From NCBI RefSeq assembly GCF_023634655.1, contig NZ_JAMKMS010000006.1:124001-188000 (forward strand): a DNA stretch of 64,000 bases. The letters are read 5' to 3'. The notes below the pieces were generated by a model, which was not told the origin of the DNA, did no database searches, and was given only the letters and a program-made list of their open reading frames with translations. A program made the position numbers and the translations under genes. This document shows positions 59,719 to 64,000 of the stretch, piece after piece (within the stretch, counting starts at the first letter, position 1; each line of letters starts with the position of its first letter). Origin of the DNA: Vibrio methylphosphonaticus. GTDB taxonomy: Bacteria; Pseudomonadota; Gammaproteobacteria; Enterobacterales; Vibrionaceae.

Positions 59719-60660
59719 CTAGTCCGTCACCGTAAAATTGTCCGCGCTGAAGTGATCCAAATCGTACGGTGTTTGCTGATAAACACAGTAGTTTAACCAG
59801 TTTGCGAACAAAAGGTGCCCATGACTACGCCAGCTGGCGCAAGGTTTGTTATCTGGGTTGTTGTTGGGGTAATAGTTAACCGGAATAGCAGGTTCCATTC
59901 CCTCTCCAAGGTCACGTACATACTCATTATGAAGCGTTAGTGCATCGTATTCTGGATGCCCGGTAACAAATACGTTTCGTTTATCTTTGGTCGATGCTAG
60001 GTACACACCTGCCACATCAGAGCTGGCAAGAATATCTAAGTCGGTATGCTGCTCTAAATACTCGACAGAAAAATCGGCATATCGTGAGTGTGGTGCAAGA
60101 AATGAGTCATCAAAGCCACGCAGTACAGGGTGATAAGGGTGGTGGATTGAATGGTGATAGACACCAGACAGCTTTTCTTTACGTGTACGTTTTGGCAAGT
60201 TATAAAGCAGTTTTAGTCCTGCTTGGGCAGCCCAACATACATAGAGCGTTGAAGTCACATGCTTGTTCGCCCAATTCATAATGGTTTGTAGGTGATCCCA
60301 GTACATGACATCTTCAAATTGCACCAAGCCAAGCGGTGCGCCGGTAATGATTAAACCATCGAAATTACGATTTTTAACCATCTCAAATTGGCGATAAAAA
60401 TTGTCTAGGTGTTCTGTCGGCGTGTTTTTACTTGGACGATCGTCAATGCGCAGTAACTCAATATCCACTTGAAGAGGACTATTTGAGAGTAGCCTTAAAA
60501 ATTGCGTTTCCGTTTCAATTTTTTTAGGCATGAGATTGAGAATGAGCACTTTAAGCGGGCGGATCTCCTGAGACGATGCACGAGTTTCCGGCATTACAAA
60601 GATGTTTTCTTCACGCAGTACATCGGATGCGGGCAGTTGATCAGGAATCTTAATTGGCAC
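59719..60660 (-). CDS. metA: Homoserine O-acyltransferase (MetA type)
   Basis: 313 residues. The nucleophile Cys lies in [17 protein letters not shown], the catalytic His and Glu in [11 protein letters not shown], and the acyl-CoA region in [16 protein letters not shown]. The N-terminus [23 protein letters not shown] is typical. It transfers a succinyl (or acetyl) group to homoserine, the first step of methionine synthesis; the acyl preference cannot be fixed from what I can see. Tandem MetJ boxes lie upstream. Confidence 0.96.
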   Translation of the reverse strand: MPIKIPDQLPASDVLREENIFVMPETRASSQEIRPLKVLILNLMPKKIETETQFLRLLSNSPLQVDIELLRIDDRPSKNTPTEHLDNFYRQFEMVKNRNFDGLIITGAPLGLVQFEDVMYWDHLQTIMNWANKHVTSTLYVCWAAQAGLKLLYNLPKRTRKEKLSGVYHHSIHHPYHPVLRGFDDSFLAPHSRYADFSVEYLEQHTDLDILASSDVAGVYLASTKDKRNVFVTGHPEYDALTLHNEYVRDLGEGMEPAIPVNYYPNNNPDNKPCASWRSHGHLLFANWLNYCVYQQTPYDLDHFSADNFTVTD

Positions 60661-60680
60661 AGCTTTCTCCCTAAGCTAAT

Positions 60681-60704
60681 GGTCTTCTGGACGTCTATAC
60701 ATCT
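60681..60704. promoter_or_regulatory. Candidate MetJ operator (three tandem met boxes)
   Basis: Three adjacent octamers resemble the met box AGACGTCT: GGTCTTCT (5 of 8), GGACGTCT (7 of 8) and ATACATCT (6 of 8). They begin 20 bases upstream of metA, where the MetJ repressor with S-adenosylmethionine would act. Confidence 0.75.
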
Positions 60705-60851
60705 AAAGTTAACCGAAACGCGGTGCCTTGTCGACCGTTAATTGTTGTCAAACGTGGACTGTATTGACTTACGAGAGATTTCCCCCCTGATGAGGAAAGT
60801 AATTCTGTATAATGCTTGAAAATAACCTCAGCGTGTCATCATTGGATTATT

Positions 60852-61223
60852 GTGACGAAATTGATATTAATTCGGGGTCTACCGGGGTCGGGTAAATCTA
60901 CCTTAGCGCAAACCTTACCTGCTTATCATGTCGAGGCGGATATGTTCTTTTTGAATGATAATGGGTTGTACCAATATGATGTAGCCCGAATTGAAGACGC
61001 ACATCGTTGGTGCCAGTCTCAGGTGGAAGAACAATTATCACGCGGTAATGACGTCGTTGTCGCTAATACGTTTGTCCGCCGTTGGGAAATGAAAGCCTAT
61101 CAACAGATGGCAAAACGATATGGCGCAGAAATAGAAATTCGGGTTTGCCGTGGACGCTATGCCAATATTCATGGCGTGGAGCAAAGGGTGATTGATAAGA
61201 TGCGGCGACGTTGGCAAGATTGA
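60852..61223 (+). CDS. Small P-loop ATPase/kinase-like protein
   Basis: 123 residues from the GTG at 60852, placed just before the first beta strand (TKLILIRGLPGSGKSTLAQTL); a TTG at 60816 would add 12 residues. Walker A is GLPGSGKST. VEADMFFLNDNGLYQYD and DVVVANTFVRRWEM follow the pattern of polynucleotide- or zeta-toxin-like kinases (AAA_33). Substrate unknown. It is divergent from metA and upstream of the DUF3859 gene. Confidence 0.8.
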   Translation: MTKLILIRGLPGSGKSTLAQTLPAYHVEADMFFLNDNGLYQYDVARIEDAHRWCQSQVEEQLSRGNDVVVANTFVRRWEMKAYQQMAKRYGAEIEIRVCRGRYANIHGVEQRVIDKMRRRWQD

Positions 61224-61286
61224 TACCCGCGTTTCATTATGCTAGCGGCATTATAGCTTTACAATAGGATTGAATAGGAAAAACAG

Positions 61287-61724
61287 ATGGCAAAACGTTC
61301 ACCAATTGTTGAAATGACTTCATATGGTATTTACTCTACATGGGACTCTAGTTCGAAAACGCTACCTAAAATTCAAGAGTTTACGACCAACGTTACCGCC
61401 GATGAACATGTGGAATTTGGTTTCACTGTCAATATTAAAAAGGCGAAAGGTGAACGAATCCAGTTTTGTATTTTTCACCCCGGAATCATTGGTAAAAAAG
61501 GGCAGGTATTAGAACCTTTTGACGGGGAAGAGCATATCAATAGCAACGATTGGGATTTTTATTTAGGCGATACGATTCAGTTGCTTCATCCAAGCGAAGG
61601 ACTAGAGAGCAATTTGGGTGAATGGAAGATGGAAATGTCGTTACAAGGAAAAGTGGTAGCGGAGAAAAAATTCAGAGTGATGGCAAGAGACGAGGGGCAG
61701 TTTTGGAAAAATCGCGGCTTCTAG
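61287..61724 (+). CDS. DUF3859 domain protein
   Basis: 145 residues, no signal peptide. Starts MAKRSPIVEMTSYGIYSTWDSSS behind TAGGAAAAAC. The body is beta-rich (VEFGFTVNIKKAKGERIQFCIFHPGI, LGEWKMEMSLQGKVVAEKKFRV), as in DUF3859, a Vibrio-type family without known function. Its stop overlaps the GTG start of the next gene by one base. Confidence 0.72.
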   Translation: MAKRSPIVEMTSYGIYSTWDSSSKTLPKIQEFTTNVTADEHVEFGFTVNIKKAKGERIQFCIFHPGIIGKKGQVLEPFDGEEHINSNDWDFYLGDTIQLLHPSEGLESNLGEWKMEMSLQGKVVAEKKFRVMARDEGQFWKNRGF

Positions 61725-62056
61725 TGACCATCCGACTGAACAGTTTTGTACATAGAGTCGATGATAAGCAACGTTTAATTGAACTCGCGGGTAGTCTGAA
61801 GTGCCAGTTGAAGCGTATCCGACGATCTCGAAACTGGACGTTAATTGGTCAGCCTCAATCACTGACTCGATTTGCTCTTGAATCGGATGTAGGTTGGATT
61901 GCTGTCGCTGTGGATAAAGTGTTGGCGGAGTATAAATCTCCCATTCAGCAGGTATTGGAGAAAAATCCGGATGTCACGGTCGCTGAACTGATGCATGAAT
62001 CGGGTTGTACCTTGAAGGAAGCGCGAAAAGCTATCGATGACCATGAAGGTTTATAG
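61724..62056 (+). CDS. Ribosome-recycling-factor-family-annotated small protein
   Basis: About 110 residues from the GTG at 61724 (VTIRLNSFVHRVDDKQRLIELAGSL); a TTG at 61703 behind GAGGGG is also possible. The basic KCQLKRIRRSRNWTLIG segment and the C-terminal helix NPDVTVAELMHESGCTLKEARKAIDDHE resemble small vibrio proteins named 'ribosome recycling factor family' in databases. This naming is from memory. It shows no clear RRF hallmark and the function should be treated as unknown. The last codons are duplicated downstream. Confidence 0.65.
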   Translation: MTIRLNSFVHRVDDKQRLIELAGSLKCQLKRIRRSRNWTLIGQPQSLTRFALESDVGWIAVAVDKVLAEYKSPIQQVLEKNPDVTVAELMHESGCTLKEARKAIDDHEGL

Positions 62057-62076
62057 TCAATGAAGGTTTATAGTTA
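62043..62076. repeat. 17-bp tandem duplication across a stop codon
   Basis: ATGAAGGTTTATAGTCA is followed directly by ATGAAGGTTTATAGTTA. The first copy holds the last codons and TAG stop of the preceding gene; the second copy is non-coding. Confidence 0.93.
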
Positions 62077-62101
62077 AAAGATTTCTATTGTTTCAAATGA
62101 A

Positions 62102-62146
62102 AATGCCAGTTTCACAATTTCGAATAGAAACGGTGATACTGGCATT
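62102..62146. terminator. Long hairpin between convergent genes
   Basis: AATGCCAGTTTCAC and GTGATACTGGCATT form a 14-bp stem with one mismatch and a 17-nt loop. It lies between the small basic protein gene and the PepT-like gene and probably ends one or both transcripts. Confidence 0.6.
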
Positions 62147-62220
62147 CATGTATTAGCGACACAGGCTTTTTACTACCCAAGTCATGCTATGGTCGTAGTA
62201 AATCCCTGACCTTTTGATGA

Positions 62221-63327
62221 TTACTCTGAAACGTAAGTAATCACAAAATCGGTAATTTTTACCATATCGTCAATCGCAATGTATTCTTCAGTGGTGTGCA
62301 CTTTCGCCATACCTGTTGAAAGGTTCACAGTGGTTAAGCCTTTCTTATTGAAGTTATTTGCGTCACTACCGCCGCCAGTGTGTTTGGTTGCCGCCTCAAT
62401 ACCATTTTTTGCAAACGCCGCTTTGACTTGCTGAACGTGTGCGTCATCTTCGGCGATAACGAATGCGTTATAAGCTCGTGTCGATTCAATCTCAACGGTT
62501 GCGCCAAACTTTTGAGCTGAAGCTTCGAAAGTTTCAACCATGTGTTCAACTTGTGCAGCAAGTTTGTCACCGTTCAAAGAGCGAGCTTCGGCGATGACCG
62601 TTAGCTCAGGCATGACGATGTTTGTTGCTTGACCGCCATTGATCATACCGATGTTTGCCGTGGTTTCTTCATCAATGCGCAGTAGTTTCATGTTCATGAT
62701 AGCGTCAGCAGCAACGCTTGCCGCGCTAATGCCTTCTTCTGGAGCGAGACCTGCGTGAGCGGGACGACCAGTGATTTTTGCGATGATTTTTTGTTGACCC
62801 GGAGCACCAGTTACAATGCTACCAATGGCGCCACCGGTATCAAGAACGATCGCTTTGTCTGACTGGATGAATGACATATCAAAGTATTCAGAGCCGAACA
62901 AGCCGCCTTCTTCGTGAACAGTGAAAGCCACTTCAATAGTTTTATGTTCAAGGTTTTGCTCTTTAAGGCATCGTACCGCTTCCATGACTGCTGCAATACC
63001 AGATTTGTCGTCGCCACCAAGAATCGTGTTACCTTTCGAGCGAATAATGCCGTCTTCGATAATTGGCTCAATGCCAATACCTGGAGACACGGTATCCATA
63101 TGGGCGCTAAAAACAATGCTGCCTTCAAGAGTGCCTTCAAGTCGACCGTACACATTAAAGCCATTGGTGTACTTTTCTGGGACGGGCAGCTTGCTAACGG
63201 TAAAGCCAAGCTCACCTAGTTGCTCTGATACCGCTTCTGCGATGGCTTTTTCGTTGCCAGATTCACTGTCGATTTTTACTAGTTCAAAGAAATGGTTGAC
63301 CAAACGGTCCGTATTTACATGGGTCAT
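62221..63327 (-). CDS. M20-family peptidase, PepT-like (tripeptidase T type)
   Basis: 368 residues, cytosolic. Metal-site motifs in order: FSAHMDTVSPG (His and Asp), GNTILGGDDKSGIAAVMEA, AFTVHEEGGLFGSEYFD (Glu-Glu), VLDTGG and late HTGGGSDANNF. The dimerisation domain starts near KITGRPAHAGLAPEEG. These fit the PepT/YqjE group of M20 aminopeptidases that take the N-terminal residue from short peptides. The gene stands alone. Confidence 0.88.
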   Translation of the reverse strand: MTHVNTDRLVNHFFELVKIDSESGNEKAIAEAVSEQLGELGFTVSKLPVPEKYTNGFNVYGRLEGTLEGSIVFSAHMDTVSPGIGIEPIIEDGIIRSKGNTILGGDDKSGIAAVMEAVRCLKEQNLEHKTIEVAFTVHEEGGLFGSEYFDMSFIQSDKAIVLDTGGAIGSIVTGAPGQQKIIAKITGRPAHAGLAPEEGISAASVAADAIMNMKLLRIDEETTANIGMINGGQATNIVMPELTVIAEARSLNGDKLAAQVEHMVETFEASAQKFGATVEIESTRAYNAFVIAEDDAHVQQVKAAFAKNGIEAATKHTGGGSDANNFNKKGLTTVNLSTGMAKVHTTEEYIAIDDMVKITDFVITYVSE

Positions 63328-63430
63328 AGGATTCTTTCAGGTTTAGAACAGGGAGGATTACTTTACACCCTATGTTTACGTGCTAGACCTGAGATAAATC
63401 AAAAAAAACGCCGCATTTCAGATTTTGTGC

Positions 63431-64000
63431 CTAGTTTTGAGAAGTTTTTTGTTTCGAAAATTGGTAACAAGCTGCCATTGTAGTAGAAACGATCAATGTG
63501 CTGCCTCCCCATTGCAATAACGATAGAACTTCATTTAGGAAAAACACCGAAAAGAGTAATCCGAATAATGGCTCGGTAGCCATGAGTAATGACGCATGGC
63601 TTGCACTGAGAAATCTCACGGAGTAATTCTGTATAAAAAATGCCAACAACGTACAGGCTAGTGCAAGGTATAAAAGATAAAGGACTTGTTCTACCCCAAA
63701 TAAAGCGAGCATCTGCATCGTTTGGCTCGCATCAGATTGAACAATAATGAGCCCAAACATTGACAGGGTAACGACGCTGAGCTGAATAAAAGTGACCAAT
63801 TCCAAACTCAGAGCCTCATCGCTCAATGCTTTGCGACAGACCACCACCATAATAGAGCGTAGGATCGCTGCAGTCAGTATCAGCATGACACTGTCGTTGA
63901 GGATGATGGCATTCCAATCTGTGTTTGATGCTAAGGCGATGCCTACTACACCTATAAAACAATACAAATAGATTGATACCGGCAGGGTGGCTTTGAGCCA
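63431..64000 (-). CDS. EamA/DMT-family permease (5' part outside the window)
   Basis: The reverse frame stays open to base 64000, so only the C-terminal 189 residues are present, about six membrane segments. The second EamA repeat is visible: LYLALACTLLAFFIQNYSVRFLSASHASLLMATEPLFGLLFSVFFLNEVLSLLQWGGSTLIV, ending in the basic CYQFSKQKTSQN. Members export amino acids or other metabolites; the substrate is unknown. Confidence 0.85.
   Translation of the reverse strand, partial: WLKATLPVSIYLYCFIGVVGIALASNTDWNAIILNDSVMLILTAAILRSIMVVVCRKALSDEALSLELVTFIQLSVVTLSMFGLIIVQSDASQTMQMLALFGVEQVLYLLYLALACTLLAFFIQNYSVRFLSASHASLLMATEPLFGLLFSVFFLNEVLSLLQWGGSTLIVSTTMAACYQFSKQKTSQN

Noticed and set aside
62102-62146. 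Small RNA gene
   Set aside because: The hairpin is better explained as a terminator between convergent genes; there is no promoter evidence for a separate transcript.

Overview
The window reads as chromosomal DNA from a gamma-proteobacterium, most likely Vibrionaceae. The support is the gene content (tnaC-tnaA-tnaB, a complete Tad pilus locus, nhaA, rlmF, a DUF3581 protein, fadD, metA), compact operons with good Shine-Dalgarno sites and moderately AT-rich DNA. I cannot name the species or decide between the two chromosomes from the sequence alone. No rRNA, tRNA, CRISPR array or intact insertion sequence was seen.

Layout. 1-7.8 kb: the 3' part of a ydiJ-type FAD/Fe-S oxidoreductase, an ICMT-like membrane methyltransferase, a DUF3581 protein, an MFS transporter, a two-repeat DUF333-like lipoprotein and a lipoprotein alpha/beta hydrolase. 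7.9-13.4 kb: a tryptophan catabolism block (tnaC leader peptide, tnaA, tnaB, ridA), a small hypothetical gene and an arginase-fold enzyme of unknown substrate. 13.6-21.6 kb: a Fur-box-linked siderophore-interacting protein, a long-form GAPDH, a GH13 lipoprotein, gamma-glutamyltransferase and a LysR regulator. 22.0-33.7 kb: a full flp-tadV-rcpCAB-tadZABCDEFG-ompA locus for Tad (Flp) pili, followed by a large exported coiled-coil protein of unknown function. 35.5-40.4 kb: a possible IS-end scar, then a reverse-strand exporter operon (TolC, HlyD, two ABC-2 permeases) with no ATPase gene. 41.3-47.7 kb: a DcuS/DcuR-type two-component pair, two GNAT acetyltransferases, and DUF1275, PhzF and DUF2157 proteins. 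47.8-55.3 kb: an SDR/DUF2867 protein, an ABC-FtsX-AttH operon and nhaA. 55.5-64 kb: a YgjP-like metallopeptidase, rlmF, a PilW-like TPR lipoprotein, fadD, metA with tandem MetJ boxes, small genes, a PepT-like M20 peptidase and a partial EamA permease.

How genes work together. TnaC senses tryptophan on the ribosome and controls TnaA. TnaB imports tryptophan. RidA can remove the 2-aminoacrylate that TnaA-type PLP chemistry releases. The Tad genes make one pilus machine: Flp pilin, TadV peptidase, RcpA/RcpB/RcpC outer-membrane and periplasmic parts, TadZ/A/B/C motor and platform, TadD pilotin-like lipoprotein, and TadE/F/G pseudopilins.

The most unusual structural signal is a scatter of short degenerate tandem arrays (units 9-22 bp, a different sequence at each site). 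They lie in intergenic DNA, often just after a stop codon or terminator, and at least one is also found inside a coding sequence. Other points worth a look are a nine-G run inside tadF, the tnaC variant, a strong terminator between tnaA and tnaB, and the exporter without an ATPase.
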